A stretch of DNA of 53,564 bases from assembly GCA_964581465.1 (NCBI GenBank), contig CAZOOP010000025.1:1-53564 (forward strand), written 5' to 3'. Below are positions 16,250 to 25,755 of the stretch, piece by piece. The translations under genes and the position numbers were made by a program. Every line of letters begins with the position of its first letter. Positions within the stretch are counted from its first letter, which is position 1. The stretch comes from WJMB01 sp964581465 (GTDB lineage Bacteria; RBG-13-66-14). Below the pieces are notes generated by a model. That model did no database searches and was not told where the DNA came from. It saw only the letters and a list, made by a program, of their open reading frames with translations.

Positions 16250-17203
16250 TCAGCGCTCCCCGCCGCTCTGGGTCCAAGCCACCAGGCGGCGCAGGCCCTC
16301 GGAGAGTCCGACCCGGGGCACCCAGCCAAGAGCGGCGCGGATGCGAGCGTAGTTCAGAGCGATGCGCCGGACCTCCCGGGGTTCCGGGGCGTGGTCGGAT
16401 TCACCTCGGAAACCGGTCAGGGCGGCCAGTTCGCGGTAAATGGTGTTGACGCTGGTCTCGATGCCGGTGCCGACGTTGAAGACGCGGGCCGTTTCGTCGT
16501 CGGGGGCCGCCGAGGAGAGGTCGACCGCCGCGGCCGCCGCCACCGCCTCGACCACGTCGCCCACGTAGACGTAGTCCCGGGTGTTCTCGCCGGAGCCGTT
16601 GATCGTCGGGGCGCGGCCCTCGAGCATCATCCCGGTGAAGATGGCGCAGACACCGGCCTCGCCGCGCTGGTCCTGACGCGGACCGTAGACGTTGCCCGGA
16701 CGAAGCACCACGTAATCCAGGCCGTGCTCGAGGGCGTAAAGCCGCAGGTAGTGCTCCGGGGTGTACTTGGTGAGACCGTAGGCCGACAGCGGTTTCACCG
16801 GGTGGGCCTCGTCGCAGGGCAAGTACTCGGGCTCGCCGTAGACCGCCCCGCCCGAAGAGATGTAGACGATGCGCTTAACCCCGGTCTCGGCGGCGTTGTG
16901 GATGACGTTGAGCGAGCCCAGCACATTACAGCGCGCGTCGAGGAGGTGGTCTTCGCAGCGCACGCGCACCTGGGCGGCGGCGTGGACGACTAGCTCGGGT
17001 TGATACTCGGCGAAGACCCCGGCCAGGCCGTCATCGACGATGTCCAGCTCGCGGAACTCCCAGGCCGGATCCAGGTTGCGCCGGTAGCCCGAGTAGAGAT
17101 TGTCGACCACCAGCACCCGATCTCCCCGGGCCTGGAAGTGGTCGGCGATGTGGCTGCCGATGAAGCCGGCGCCACCGGTGACGAGAACCTTCACGCTCCC
17201 CAC
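16250..17203 (-). CDS. NAD-dependent epimerase/dehydratase (UDP-glucose 4-epimerase-like)
   Basis: 317 residues of the extended short-chain dehydrogenase family. The Rossmann motif is G-G-A-G-F-I-G-S near residues 10-17. The catalytic site has S-S-G-G-A-V-Y and Y-G-L-T-K (YxxxK), and R-P-G-N-V-Y-G-P follows. It probably interconverts UDP-hexoses or makes an activated sugar for surface glycans. It starts at GTG two bases after the stop of the cyclophilin gene; an alternative GTG three codons later has a better-spaced GGGGAG. These two genes form an operon. Confidence 0.88.
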   Translation of the reverse strand: MGSVKVLVTGGAGFIGSHIADHFQARGDRVLVVDNLYSGYRRNLDPAWEFRELDIVDDGLAGVFAEYQPELVVHAAAQVRVRCEDHLLDARCNVLGSLNVIHNAAETGVKRIVYISSGGAVYGEPEYLPCDEAHPVKPLSAYGLTKYTPEHYLRLYALEHGLDYVVLRPGNVYGPRQDQRGEAGVCAIFTGMMLEGRAPTINGSGENTRDYVYVGDVVEAVAAAAAVDLSSAAPDDETARVFNVGTGIETSVNTIYRELAALTGFRGESDHAPEPREVRRIALNYARIRAALGWVPRVGLSEGLRRLVAWTQSGGER

Positions 17204-17205
17204 CC

Positions 17206-17817
17206 CTACTCGGCGTAGTCGCCGTAGGTGGTCAGCGCGGCATTCTCGATCACGTCGCCGATCTTGATGGCGTCGACGACGTCCTGTCCGGCGATGACCC
17301 GGCCGAAGACGCAGTACTGGCGGTTGAGTGAGGGCAGCTCGACCTTGCAGATGTAGAATTGGCTGCCCGCCGTGTCCGGGTGGGTGCGCCGAGCCATGCC
17401 CACCGCGCCGACGTAGTGGTTGACCCCGGAGTCCTCGAAGGGGATGGTGTAGCCGGGACCGCCGGTGCCGTCGCCGTTGGGATCGCCGCCCTGGATCAGG
17501 GCGCCCTCGACGCGGTGGAAGGTCAATCCGTCGTAGAAGCCCTCCTTGACCAGGTTCATGATGTTCTCACAGGTGACGGGGGCGCGGTCCGGGTAGAGGC
17601 GCAGAGCGATTTCGCCCTTCTCGGTCTCCAGTACGACCACGGGGGTGTCGACTTCGGGTGTGGGCACGGTCTCTCCTTCCGGGGGCGTCCAGCGGTGGAC
17701 CTCGACACCGTCGACCGTCTCCGGTTTGTCGGGGTCGACGGGCTTGTCGGGGCCGCAACCGGCCAGAAGTGTCAGCAGGCACAGCGGAACGATCAGAGCG
17801 GTGATCATGTTTCGCAT
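17206..17817 (-). CDS. Cyclophilin-type peptidyl-prolyl isomerase lipoprotein
   Basis: 203 residues. The start MRNMITALIVPLCLLTLLAGC gives a lipoprotein signal with lipobox L-L-A-G-C near residue 21, so it is probably anchored to the inner or outer membrane. The cyclophilin core includes F-H-R-V, Q-G-G-D-P and G-T-G-G-P-G-Y, the catalytic and structural motifs of the family. The start at 17817 was preferred over an upstream in-frame ATG because the lipoprotein signal begins there. It is transcribed with the epimerase gene and lies downstream of a sigma54-like palindrome whose right arm points toward it. Confidence 0.9.
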   Translation of the reverse strand: MRNMITALIVPLCLLTLLAGCGPDKPVDPDKPETVDGVEVHRWTPPEGETVPTPEVDTPVVVLETEKGEIALRLYPDRAPVTCENIMNLVKEGFYDGLTFHRVEGALIQGGDPNGDGTGGPGYTIPFEDSGVNHYVGAVGMARRTHPDTAGSQFYICKVELPSLNRQYCVFGRVIAGQDVVDAIKIGDVIENAALTTYGDYAE

Positions 17818-17943
17818 GGGTACCTCGCGAAGGTCGGGGGTAACGGGTGATCGATCGTGAAATCGCCGGTGTCGACGCATCGCGGTCCGACGACACCGGC
17901 GACGGGTCTTCGGCGAGTCGAATCTTCCGCCGGACGACGCCCT

Positions 17944-18061
17944 CGGCTTTGGCACGTTTCTTGCAAAGCCGTCCAGCGCCCCCCGGCGCCCGACTACGTC
18001 CTACGCGCCCGGGCCGGGCCGGGCCGTCCGCGAAGGGATAGCAAGAAACGTGCCAAAGCCG
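17944..18061. repeat. Sigma54-like palindromic repeat, copy 2 (long type)
   Basis: Arms CGGCTTTGGCACG-TTTCTTGC (17944-17964) and its exact complement (18041-18061) enclose a 76-base centre. The right arm reads TTGCTA at -12 and points leftward into the cyclophilin-epimerase operon. Copy 8 has the same arm and a similar centre length. Confidence 0.9.
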
Positions 18062-18150
18062 TCGCGGGGATGACGGTGCGCGTGGTTCGGCGTCGCCGGG
18101 GTCGCCGGAGTCTGTGTCGATTATAGCACGGGGGCGCTCGGGCTTTCGGC

Positions 18151-21100
18151 CTAGTACTTGATCTTCCACTTGAGGTTGAGCTGGTAGCTCATCTCGCCCT
18201 CTTCCTCGATGGTCGATCCGACGGCGGAGAGGTTGTCGCTGATGAAGTATTCGACCCAGAGGCTCTGGTTGCCTCTGGAGAGGACGTCGCGGCTGTAGCT
18301 GACGTAGAGGTCCCTGGAGATGTACTTGCCGACGGTGAGGTCGACGCGTTCGATATCGCCGCCGGTGTCCAGGGCGCCCTCGAGTTTGAGGGTGTCCAGA
18401 CCGGTGGCCTCGCGGGCCAGGCGGCGCAGCTTGTTCTGGATGAATCCGGCCAGCATCAGCGCGGCCTGACCGCCGACGTGACCGGCGGCGCCTCCGGCGC
18501 CCTGCTCGCCCAGCATCTGCTGGTACTCCTCCCAGGTCATGTCCAGGGCGATGAGCATGATGATATCGCCCTCGGGCAGTTCGGGCTCGCTGGTCAGGGT
18601 TACGGTGGGGGCGGAGAGGGTGCCTCCGATCAGGACGTTGACGGTGGTTTCGTTGGAGGAGCCGTCGCGGCGTCTGCTGCGCAGGACGCTGGAGGCTTCG
18701 AGGTTGAGGTTGGGGTCCGGTGGCGCCTTGCGACCGAAGGAGATGCCGCCGCGTTCGAGGTCGAAGGCCTTGTCGAGGAACCAGACGCTGCCGCGCAGGG
18801 TTTCCAGCTCGCCGCCCAGCACCAGCTCGTTTCCGGCCAGGGTCAGTTGGAGGTCGGCGGCCACCTCGAGCTCGGCCAGCTCCGAACGCACCCAGAGGTT
18901 GCGCTCGGCCACCAAACGCAGGTCGAGCTCGAAGGGCGATTCGCCGCCCTCGTCGGGCAGCCGCTTGCCGGCCTTCAGGGAGCCTCCCGAGCCCAGGGGC
19001 AGCTCGAGGTCGCCTTCGTTGACACGGACCACGCCTTCGATCCGTGTTCCGGCGCCGTCGATGACGCCGACGACGTCGAGGTCGCAGTTGCCGGTGAAGA
19101 GGTCGGCGGCGTTGCGCAGCTCGAGCTCCCGTCCGGTGAGCTCCAGGCGTCCGTCGAGGACGCCGCCACCGAACTCCAGGCGTCCCACGCCGGTGATTTC
19201 GCCGGCGCCCAGTTTCGTGGAGAACTCCTCGACGACCACCCGGCGGGTGTCGGCGTCGAGGATCAGGGCGAGGCTTTCCAGGGTGACGTTGTACTCCTCG
19301 AGGTGCAGGGCGTCGGCGGAGAGCTCGAGGTCGCCGTGGATGAGCGGATCGGCCAGGGGGCCTTCGATTACGGCCTGGGCCGTCAGGGTTCCGTTTTCGA
19401 AGCGCAGGTCCTCGGGGAGGAGGGGCAGGCTGTCCAGGGGGAACTCGTAGGCGCCCAGGGCCAGCTCGACGCGGCGGTCCGGATCGGTCAGGGAGAGGCG
19501 TCCGGCGGCGTCGATGTTGGCGCCGTCGAGAACCAGGCTCAGGTGCTCCAGGCGGAGCTCTTCGTGGGTCAGCACGCCGAAGAGCTCGAAGCGCTCGGCG
19601 TCGTAGCCCGAGCTGGAGAGGCCGCCGGCGTTGAGGACGATTCGGCCGGTCTGATCGTCGCCCCCCGGCGGCAGGGGCCGGACGCCGCCCAAGGCGTCGG
19701 CGAGTTCATAGAGGTTCTGCTTGCCGTTCAGCTCGGCGGTTATTTCGATATCGGCCACGATGTAGTCGTCCAGGGAGAGATCGCTAAAGGTGCTCTCGAG
19801 AGCCAGGCTGGGCGAGGCCAGCTCGCCGGAGAGGTCGAGGCTCAGTCGCCCGCGCCCGGCGATGTCGCGTCCGATCAGGGCGGTGCGACGCTCCAGCTCC
19901 GCCAGATCGAGACCATCGGCCGTCAACCGGAGCTTTATCCTGAGGCGCCCGGTATCGTGCTCGCCGTCCAGCTTCACGTCGCCGGCCTCGCTGGTCAAGC
20001 GCAGCGGATCCAGGCGCAATAGGCTGTCATGGTAGTCGGCGGTGAAAGGCGCGGCGTTTTCGACGTGCAGTTCGCGGTGGATGAATTCGAGCTGCTCGCC
20101 CCGCACGGTCAGGCCGTCGGGACGCAGCTCCAGCTCGCCGCGATATCTCAGGGAGGTCGCGGGGTCGAATTCGAGTTCCAGTGATTCGACTCTCGCCGTG
20201 CCGTCGTCGTAGCCGCCGCGCAGACTCAGCGAGGCCAGCTCGGTCCCGGAGAGCAGCAGACCTTGGGCGTGAAGCTCGCCCCGGGCGGTGGTTCGCGGGT
20301 CGAGGCTCAGCTCGCCGTCGAAGCTCAACCGTTCGAGGGCGTACTCGTCGTAGGTGACCCCGCGGCCTTCCAGGCTGAGTTTCAGGCCGGTTCCGGCGTC
20401 CCAGGGCAGCTCGAGGCGGACGTCGGCCAGCAGTTTGTCCAGCCGCGCCCCGGCGTACTCGGCTTCGGAAAGGGTCAACTCACAACGCAGGCGGGGCCGC
20501 TCCAAGGTGCCCTGGAGCCAAGCGTCCAGCCCCAGCACGCCGCTGGGCGTCTGAGGTCCCAACAGACCGGCCAGGCCCTTCAGCCGCAGACCCTCGCCGT
20601 TCAACCGCAGGTCGAGGCGGCCCTCGTCGATTCCGCCGCTGAGCTCGAAGCGGCCTCCGGCCACGCGCAACAGGCCTTCGCTTAACTGGAAATCGCGCGG
20701 AGTGCCGTAACCGGCCAGTTTGACTCCGCGGATCGGCGCCCCGGCGAGATCGCCCGGGAAGAGCTCGGCTTCGGCGTAGTAGCCGCCGCCCTCCCGGGAC
20801 TCCAGCCGTACCCGGCCGTTGAGATCGCCGGGCAGGGCGCTCAGCTCCAGGGGGGCCAACTCGGCCGGGTCGATGCCGTAGAAGGTCAGCCGTCCGTCGA
20901 AGACGGGCCGTTCACCGCTGAAATCGACCTCCACCCGGCCGCCGGCGCGCCCCTCGCCGCGACGCAAGCGGAAGTTATCCAAGCGCAACCGCTCGTCGGC
21001 GTAGCCGCCGTCCATCACCAGCTCGTCGAGAAGGTACCCGGCCAGGTTGGGGTTGTTGAGCGCCAGGGTCATCTCTGAGCGCAGGTTCTCGTAGGGTCCC

Positions 21101-21996
21101 CAGAGCTTGGCGCTGAGTTCGACGCCGCCAGCCAGGGGCAGCTCGGGGTTCAGGGCTCGGCGGACTTCGTCCAGTGAGAGATTGGCCGCCATCAGCTCCA
21201 GGTCAAGCTCGCCCTGCTTGCCGTAAACGGTGCCGTCGATATTGATCAGGGAGCCCAGGGTCGCTGTGCTGAGCTCCTCGAGGTGCACCGGCCCGCCGCG
21301 CTCTACGTAGACACCGCCGTCGATCCAGAACACAGGCAGCTCTAAAGTGGGCAGGGCGCCGTGGAGCACCAGTTCATCGATATCCACGTCGCCTTCATCC
21401 AACCGGAGGCGCAGTCCGGCGTGGATTTCTTCGATGGAGAAGCTCTCCCCCGCTGGGTTGTAGATGCGCACCTCGCCGCCGATCAGTCTCACGTCGTCGA
21501 TGTCGAACAGCTTGCCGGCGCTGCGCTCGGGATCGCGCTTGGTGAAGAGCCGCGAGGCGTTGGAAGTCCCGTCGCCGTAGCTCTCGATGACCACCTCGAC
21601 GCCGGTAAGCTCGGCCACCTCCAGTTCGGGATGGCCGAAGACCAGCTCGAAGAGGTTGAAGCTTACCGTGACCTCGTCGATGGAGATGAAGTTTTCCTCG
21701 ATAGCCCCCGGCGGATTGGCGATTGAGAAGCCCGTCAGCGTGGCACCTCCCAGCATCGTGCCGCTGAGCTCCCCGATGGTGAAGTCGACGCCGTAGGCCT
21801 CGTCCAGGCGCTCCTCGACGATGCTCGCGACCCAGTTCTTGAAGAAGGGCAGTTGCAGGGCGATCATCAAGAGCACGATCAGGATCGCCAACCCGACGAC
21901 CAGGCGCAGCGACCAGCGACCCACGGCGCGCAGCCAGGGCGGCGATTTGCGCTTGGCGTTGTCGCCCAGCTTCTTCAGCTTGGAGAGGATGGCCAT
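18151..21996 (-). CDS. TamB-like (DUF490) inner-membrane-anchored envelope protein
   Basis: 1281 residues. A single membrane helix (about 28-50) follows a short basic N-terminus. The rest is a very long beta-repeat body of the AsmA/TamB type. The C-terminal 300 residues include the DUF490 region (L-A-G-N-E-L-V-L-G-G-E-L, ending with V-G-K-Y-I-S-R-D-L-Y-V-S-Y-S and Y-Q-L-N-L-K-W-K-I-K-Y). TamB-like proteins span the periplasm and carry lipid to, or help assemble, the outer membrane, often with a BamA/TamA partner. No such partner is encoded here. The gene is strong evidence for a two-membrane envelope. Confidence 0.9.
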   Translation of the reverse strand: MAILSKLKKLGDNAKRKSPPWLRAVGRWSLRLVVGLAILIVLLMIALQLPFFKNWVASIVEERLDEAYGVDFTIGELSGTMLGGATLTGFSIANPPGAIEENFISIDEVTVSFNLFELVFGHPELEVAELTGVEVVIESYGDGTSNASRLFTKRDPERSAGKLFDIDDVRLIGGEVRIYNPAGESFSIEEIHAGLRLRLDEGDVDIDELVLHGALPTLELPVFWIDGGVYVERGGPVHLEELSTATLGSLINIDGTVYGKQGELDLELMAANLSLDEVRRALNPELPLAGGVELSAKLWGPYENLRSEMTLALNNPNLAGYLLDELVMDGGYADERLRLDNFRLRRGEGRAGGRVEVDFSGERPVFDGRLTFYGIDPAELAPLELSALPGDLNGRVRLESREGGGYYAEAELFPGDLAGAPIRGVKLAGYGTPRDFQLSEGLLRVAGGRFELSGGIDEGRLDLRLNGEGLRLKGLAGLLGPQTPSGVLGLDAWLQGTLERPRLRCELTLSEAEYAGARLDKLLADVRLELPWDAGTGLKLSLEGRGVTYDEYALERLSFDGELSLDPRTTARGELHAQGLLLSGTELASLSLRGGYDDGTARVESLELEFDPATSLRYRGELELRPDGLTVRGEQLEFIHRELHVENAAPFTADYHDSLLRLDPLRLTSEAGDVKLDGEHDTGRLRIKLRLTADGLDLAELERRTALIGRDIAGRGRLSLDLSGELASPSLALESTFSDLSLDDYIVADIEITAELNGKQNLYELADALGGVRPLPPGGDDQTGRIVLNAGGLSSSGYDAERFELFGVLTHEELRLEHLSLVLDGANIDAAGRLSLTDPDRRVELALGAYEFPLDSLPLLPEDLRFENGTLTAQAVIEGPLADPLIHGDLELSADALHLEEYNVTLESLALILDADTRRVVVEEFSTKLGAGEITGVGRLEFGGGVLDGRLELTGRELELRNAADLFTGNCDLDVVGVIDGAGTRIEGVVRVNEGDLELPLGSGGSLKAGKRLPDEGGESPFELDLRLVAERNLWVRSELAELEVAADLQLTLAGNELVLGGELETLRGSVWFLDKAFDLERGGISFGRKAPPDPNLNLEASSVLRSRRRDGSSNETTVNVLIGGTLSAPTVTLTSEPELPEGDIIMLIALDMTWEEYQQMLGEQGAGGAAGHVGGQAALMLAGFIQNKLRRLAREATGLDTLKLEGALDTGGDIERVDLTVGKYISRDLYVSYSRDVLSRGNQSLWVEYFISDNLSAVGSTIEEEGEMSYQLNLKWKIKY

Positions 21997-22721
21997 GGAC
22001 CCTTTTTGTTCCTGTCGCTATGGATTCCCGGCGCGTTGTGATTTTGGGAAGGGAATCTCGCCGGTTATTGAACCGGCTCATCCGGCTCATTGATTGAGAT
22101 TCGGCGCGGAATAGCTCATCTTCGCGGCCATTATCACGCTTCTGCTTTGAGGTGCTAGGCCGCGGCCCGCATCGGGCGCCGCTGGAAGCCGGGGATTGCT
22201 TGGTCCCGCCCAGGGAACGGGCTGGTGTGGACGAAGGGCCTGCTTACGACGATCCTTTGCTTGGCGCCGTTCAGTTCTCCGCCTTTACGATTCGACGTCC
22301 CGCCGCTGGTAACTAGCGATAACCCCTTCTCGAGGCGGCTTGGCCGTGTTTCAAATGCCGGTCGCCTTTCTTGTGCTGATCCCTTCGGGAATCCTGGAGT
22401 CCCGCCGGGCTTGTTGACGGGGTTGGTGGAACTGATGGTCCGTCGCGAACCCCGGGTCGTGATTTGCATCGGCGGTTTCACGGTCCCTTCGAGACGCTCC
22501 GGGCGCAGTTCGTCCGTCGACGCCGGCGGCTACTCTGCGGCCGTCGAGTGTGGAGCCTGTCGGGGCAGCTCGCGACCGCGTGCCGGTATGGTACCATTCG
22601 TCGGTCGTCAAGTCACATCCCCCCGCCGGGGCCTTGACCCGACGCGGACGCCTCCGTATAATTCCCCCTGTTCCGGCAACCACACCACGCGCCCCGGCGC
22701 GCCAGCGAAAGACCCCCGCCG
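21997..22721. other. Intergenic stretch between divergent tamB-like gene and rnfB
   Basis: About 725 bases with no recognised gene, repeat or clear promoter. Frames here overlap one another without consistent codon bias. It probably holds the promoters of both divergent genes. Confidence 0.3.
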
Positions 22722-23570
22722 ATGGACTACGATATCCTGCTCTACGCCATGCTCTCCCTGGGCGGACTGGGCCTGCTCTTCGGCCTGGCCCTGGCCGTAG
22801 TGGCCAAGAAGTTCGCCGTCGAGGTCGACCCCAAGGTCGAGGAGATTCTGGACCTGCTGCCCGGCGCCAACTGCGGCGGTTGCGGCTACCCCGGCTGCGC
22901 CGGCTACGCCGAGGCCGTGGCCTCCGGCGAGGCCCCGGTCACCGGCTGCGCCCCCGGTGGTCCCGAACTGGCCGAGCAGATCGGCAAGGTCCTCGGCGTC
23001 TCCGTCGAGAACGCCGCGCGCAAGGTGGCCGTGGTGCGCTGCCGCGGCGACAGGGAACACGCCCGCGACGCCTTCACCTACTACGGCGTGCCGCGCTGCT
23101 CCGCCGCCCAGCGCCTCGACGACGGACCCAAGGCCTGCGTCCACGGCTGCCTGGGCTTCGGCGATTGCGTCGAGGCCTGCCCCTTCGACGCCTTGGTCAT
23201 GGGCTCCGACGGCCTGCCCATGGTCCTAGAAGACAACTGCACCGCCTGTGGCGCCTGCGTCACCGCCTGCCCCCGCGATATCATCACCCTGATACCCTAC
23301 GCTGAACCGGTGTACCTGGGTTGCGTCAACCCCGAGCGCGGCAAGGCCGTCAAGGAGGTCTGCAGCGTCGGCTGCATCGGCTGCAGCCTGTGCAGCCGCG
23401 AGAAGGGCAACCCCAAGGGCGGCATCACGATGGACGGCGCCCTGCCAGTGCTCGACTTCGACCAGGAGGGCCACGACTTCAGCGATCCGCTGCGCGCCTG
23501 CCCGATGAACTGCTTCGTCCGCCGCTTACCGGCCACGGCCGAGAACGAGGATAACGAAGACGCCGCCTGA
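22722..23570 (+). CDS. rnfB: RnfB-like ferredoxin subunit
   Basis: 282 residues. An N-terminal membrane helix (about 7-27) precedes the RnfB iron-sulfur motif C-G-G-C-G-Y-P-G-C-A-G-Y (about 48-59). Ferredoxin clusters follow (C-L-G-F-G-D-C-V-E-A-C-P and C-T-A-C-G-A-C-V-T-A-C-P), and further cysteines (C-S-V-G-C-I-G-C-S-L-C) lie near the end. RnfB is the ferredoxin-facing subunit of the Rnf ferredoxin:NAD+ oxidoreductase in the cytoplasmic membrane. None of rnfA, C, D, E or G is adjacent, which is unusual. Its codon use matches the other genes. Confidence 0.88.
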   Translation: MDYDILLYAMLSLGGLGLLFGLALAVVAKKFAVEVDPKVEEILDLLPGANCGGCGYPGCAGYAEAVASGEAPVTGCAPGGPELAEQIGKVLGVSVENAARKVAVVRCRGDREHARDAFTYYGVPRCSAAQRLDDGPKACVHGCLGFGDCVEACPFDALVMGSDGLPMVLEDNCTACGACVTACPRDIITLIPYAEPVYLGCVNPERGKAVKEVCSVGCIGCSLCSREKGNPKGGITMDGALPVLDFDQEGHDFSDPLRACPMNCFVRRLPATAENEDNEDAA

Positions 23571-23595
23571 GGCGGCCGTCAATCCAGCCACATCA

Positions 23596-23625
23596 GCAAC
23601 GAGGGGCCGCGCGGCCCCTCGTTGC
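23596..23625 (+). terminator. Perfect palindrome after rnfB
   Basis: A 30-base perfect palindrome, GCAAC-GAGGGGCCGC and its complement, starts 25 bases after the rnfB stop. No T-run follows. It is likely to end or stabilise the rnfB transcript. Confidence 0.55.
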
Positions 23626-23714
23626 CATAGCGCACCGGCAAAACCGGAACCGTCGCTCCCTCCGACCGGCGAGCCCCCCGTCACCCTCCGGAGCGTCCCC
23701 CGACTTCCCGCGAC

Positions 23715-23802
23715 GCGGTGTCGGCACGTTTCTTGCGGAGTAGCGCGGCCGGATCGCAAGACAGGCGACCCCGCCCTGCTGCAAGAAACGTGCCGACACC
23801 GC
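23715..23802. repeat. Sigma54-like palindromic repeat, copy 3 (short type)
   Basis: Arms GCGGTGTC-GGCACGTTTCTTGC (23715-23736) and the exact complement (23781-23802). The outer bases GGTGTC / GACACC differ from other copies but still pair. In this copy the base before GGCACG is C rather than T. It lies between convergent rnfB and rnc. Confidence 0.9.
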
Positions 23803-23861
23803 CCCGGGCGTGGGCGCGGGCGGTCGCGTTGGTATGGAGGGGGGCTCGCCGGGGGCGCCGG

Positions 23862-24605
23862 TTAACGGCGACGTTTCCGGCGGCGGCTCTTGCGGCGGGA
23901 TTCCCGTTTCTTGCGGCGTTCGGCGCGCAGGGTTTCGAGTCCTTCGGCGGCGGCCAGGGTTTCGGCGCCTTTCTTCGAGGTGTCGACCCCCTCGCCGACG
24001 GCGCGGCCCTGGACAATTACCCGGGCGCGGTAGAGGCGTCGGTGGTCCGGTCCTTCGACGGCGGCATCGTAGACTGGTTCCTTCCAGCCCCGGTTGTGGC
24101 AGTACTCCTGCAGGTCGCCCTTGGGGTTGGCGCTCTGGTCGGGCAGCTCCTCGAAGAGCAGTTCGCGGGCGATCTTGGCGGCGTGGTGGTATCCGGCGTC
24201 GATAAACAGGGCGCCGAAGAGGGCCTCGAAGACGTTCTCGAGGTTGGAATCGCGGTAGGCGCCGCCGCTTTCGGCCTCGCCCCGGCCCAGGCGCATCAGC
24301 TCGCCCAGCTCGAGCTCCCGGGCCTGGCGGGCCAGGTTGGTCCCGCAGACCAGAGCCACCCGGCGCTCGGTGAGCTCACCCTCGCGGATGATCAGGTCGG
24401 TCTGGAAAAGGTACTCGGCGACGGCCAGGTCGAGCACGGCGTCGCCCAGGTACTCCAGACGCTGATAATCGCCTCCGCTGCCTGGGTTCTCGTTGGCGTA
24501 GGAGGGGTGGGTGAAGGCTCGCACCAGCAGTTCGAGGTTGCCGAAGCGATGCCCGGTCAGCTCCTCGACGGCGTCGAGGAGTTCGTTCTCGTTCCAGTTA
24601 TCCAT
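23862..24605 (-). CDS. rnc: Ribonuclease III
   Basis: Double-strand-specific endoribonuclease that processes rRNA precursors and structured RNAs. The nuclease domain has the signature R-L-E-Y-L-G-D-A-V-L-D-L (residues 49-60, metal ligands E51 and D55) and the second acidic site N-V-F-E-A-L-F-G-A. The double-strand RNA-binding domain follows (D-L-Q-E-Y-C...through K-K-G-A-E-T-L-A-A-A-E-G), then an unusually basic Arg/Lys tail. The ATG at 24605 overlaps the rnpA stop, so the genes are coupled; an in-frame ATG two codons earlier is also possible. Confidence 0.93.
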   Translation of the reverse strand: MDNWNENELLDAVEELTGHRFGNLELLVRAFTHPSYANENPGSGGDYQRLEYLGDAVLDLAVAEYLFQTDLIIREGELTERRVALVCGTNLARQARELELGELMRLGRGEAESGGAYRDSNLENVFEALFGALFIDAGYHHAAKIARELLFEELPDQSANPKGDLQEYCHNRGWKEPVYDAAVEGPDHRRLYRARVIVQGRAVGEGVDTSKKGAETLAAAEGLETLRAERRKKRESRRKSRRRKRRR

Positions 24606-24966
24606 CTTCATCCAGTTCTCGTAGTAGGCCGGCCTCACGCCAAAGAGTGAAGACCAACTCGCGGAGTTCGTTCCAGGAAAGCTCGGCCGCGCCGGGCTGG
24701 GCCACGATCGCCAGATGGAGCGGGGCGGTCAGCCTGCGGCGGTTCAGGCGGTATTGCTCGCGCAGGCGGCGGCGCAGGCGGTTGCGGGCCACAGCGTTGC
24801 CGACCTTGCGGCCGGTAACGGCGGTGAAGCGCCGTCCCTCGACGCCGCGGCGCAGGTAGACCAGGCGCAGCGGCCCGCGGCTCAGTCGACGGCCGCGGCC
24901 GAACAGACGGCGGAAGTCGGCGGAGCGCAACAGGCGGACGGCGCGGGGATAGCTGTGATCGGCCAT
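24598..24966 (-). CDS. rnpA: Ribonuclease P protein component
   Basis: 122 residues, basic, with the family motif V-G-N-A-V-A-R-N-R-L-R-R-R-L-R-E (RNR motif) that binds the RNase P RNA. It assists RNase P RNA in tRNA 5' maturation. It directly precedes and overlaps rnc. rpmH, normally adjacent, lies 1.06 kb upstream on the same strand beyond two repeat elements. No strong ribosome site precedes the ATG. Confidence 0.92.
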   Translation of the reverse strand: MADHSYPRAVRLLRSADFRRLFGRGRRLSRGPLRLVYLRRGVEGRRFTAVTGRKVGNAVARNRLRRRLREQYRLNRRRLTAPLHLAIVAQPGAAELSWNELRELVFTLWREAGLLRELDEDG

Positions 24967-25049
24967 GATCGCGAGCGTTTCGACGGCGGGTGTCGTTTAA
25001 TAGCAATGAAGCGTCGCCCTGATGCTTATACTCTTCTTGACATTCTAGT

Positions 25050-25383
25050 CATCATGCAACGTGTTCGTATTAAATCAGACTGATTGGTAGCGGTTTGCTT
25101 GAGCTTTACCACGCCCTCCCGAGGAAATGCTCCATTTTATACTCAAGCATGCATTTCGCATGTCTTTTTTGCCTACCATTAATAAACTTATAGACAGAAA
25201 TCAAGCAGATAGCGAACCGTTGCAACGGCCTATACTAGCACGCTGTATCTCGATTTGCCGCAGATAAAACCTTTACCAGACGCCACTCTTTGACGACCCG
25301 CTTTGTGACAAGTGCCTGAGGATCATCGCTCGTTTATCAGCAGGTTACAATCACGATTCGGTCCGGTCAGGGTAAATGATCCC
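25050..25383 (+). repeat. Degenerate repeat family C, copy 2
   Basis: The left end ATCATGCAACGTG matches copies 3 and 4, and the right end carries GGTCCGGTCAGGGTAAATGATCCC. Left and right ends share imperfect inverted blocks (TGA-CGGACC...ATC...TGATTG), as expected for a MITE with decayed termini. Confidence 0.6.
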
Positions 25384-25486
25384 AGGAATTGATCAAAAAG
25401 ATCACTAGCCGGCAACGGACCATAGTGTTACTGGATAACATTTAGATAAAAACAGTTAGCTTATAAACAGGAGCACACATAGAGCT

Positions 25487-25755
25487 AGATGCTTGTGGCA
25501 GGTATGTGGATTACCACACGCAAGGGATGCCCGTAGCGACGTAACTACACACGAATAAACTGCTTGAATCCGTTGGCCTTGATGAACGTGCATCGTTCAT
25601 AAACACTCTATAATCATGAATATATAATGATTGAGCACTGTGGGGATTAGGTTGCAGGTTGAGCTTGATTCAGTATGGTCTTGTCTCAGCCGCTTTTTCG
25701 CAGGGGGTCGGAGTTTCGAATTGGAGTAAACTGGTTCGGGATCGTGGGTGATGCC
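25487..25755 (+). repeat. Degenerate repeat family D, copy 2
   Basis: Best-preserved copy of family D. It contains AAACTGCTTGAATCC, GGTCGGAGTTTCGAATTGG and GGGATCGTGGGTGATGCC blocks that recur at 7750-7989, 41320-41457 and (reversed) 53332-53425. Confidence 0.6.

Noticed and set aside
18478..20022. Long plus-strand ORF antisense to the tamB-like gene
   Set aside because: Composition mirrors the GC3-rich sense gene; no motif and no ribosome site.
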